Of a stretch of 64,000 nt of DNA, positions 62,599 through 64,000 are shown piece after piece. Each line of letters opens with the position of its first letter. The first letter of the stretch is position 1. Source of the DNA: JAWKJY01 sp041393535. GTDB lineage: Bacteria; Actinomycetota; Thermoleophilia; Gaiellales; Gaiellaceae. The stretch spans positions 62,001 to 126,000 of the forward strand of contig JAWKJY010000004.1 in the NCBI GenBank assembly GCA_041393535.1, in the 5' to 3' direction. Position numbers and translations under genes: made by a program. Below the pieces are notes generated by a model, which saw only the letters and a list, made by a program, of their open reading frames with translations, ran no database searches and was not told the origin of the DNA.

Positions 62599-62602
<4 letters not shown>
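61874..62602 (+). CDS. Gluconate 2-dehydrogenase subunit 3 family protein
   Basis: 242 aa. The Gluconate_2-dh3 pattern is seen: RFFTSAEAATLTAFADVVLAQS near the middle and YAHPWAWNEIGFGGPAYPRGYARLG at the C-terminus. This subunit escorts or joins the FAD-bearing GMC subunit, whose gene starts 4 bp before its stop. No Tat or Sec signal is visible; Pro/Arg-rich N-terminus. Confidence 0.88.

Positions 62603-64000
<1,398 letters not shown>

Overview
The window is very GC-rich DNA (about 70% or more by eye). Start codons are often GTG or TTG, and many neighbouring genes overlap by 4 bp (ATGA/GTGA). Together with RCC1-repeat secreted proteins, an actinobacterial-type ferrochelatase with a C-terminal Cys cluster and many SDR, alpha/beta-hydrolase and acyl-CoA genes, this suggests an Actinomycetota chromosome, perhaps of the Thermoleophilia type. 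That placement is an inference; there is no rRNA or other phylogenetic marker here.

Layout. 1-4077 (minus): an M20 amidohydrolase (cut by the window edge), 3-hydroxyacyl-CoA dehydrogenase, an acyl-CoA synthetase and a SnoaL-like protein. 4507-9871 (plus): an FHA-ABC transporter, then a TPP riboswitch controlling cytX, a PfkB-type kinase and an Asp-box protein. 9881-25904: mixed housekeeping and secreted genes (alpha/beta hydrolases, PLP decarboxylase, PhzF, lamin-tail protein, ABC-2 exporter, two RCC1 paralogues, SDR epimerase, ferrochelatase, HD protein, methyltransferase).

26011-43092: tRNA-Arg(CCU) followed by a 17 kb integrated element. A 47-bp direct repeat starts exactly at the anticodon loop (26042-26088) and recurs at 43046-43092. 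It encloses a tyrosine recombinase, an excisionase-like protein, a GrpB protein, two nucleotidyltransferase modules of toxin-antitoxin type, a tandemly duplicated gene family of unknown function, and several secreted or lipoprotein beta-propellers. A shared 9-mer lies near both ends.

43159-46669: an arsenic cluster, with arsM convergent to an arsR-gapdh-arsJ operon (methylation plus export of arsenate as 1-arseno-3-phosphoglycerate). 46782-53575: a flavin monooxygenase, then a minus-strand formate dehydrogenase operon. Its catalytic subunit reads through an in-frame UGA at codon 190, with a SECIS-like hairpin directly downstream, so it is most likely a selenoprotein. 53708-57134: a DUF4396 protein, an MFS transporter and an AceTr transporter. 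57401-64000: MscS, a PoxB-like TPP enzyme, an enolase-superfamily enzyme, a small membrane protein, a gluconate-dehydrogenase subunit 3-like protein and a GMC oxidoreductase (cut by the window end), apparently an aldonate/sugar-oxidation operon.

At least nine otherwise intact genes are broken by one net base, mostly in G/C runs. This looks more like sequence error than decay and should be kept in mind when reading every 'frameshifted' entry.
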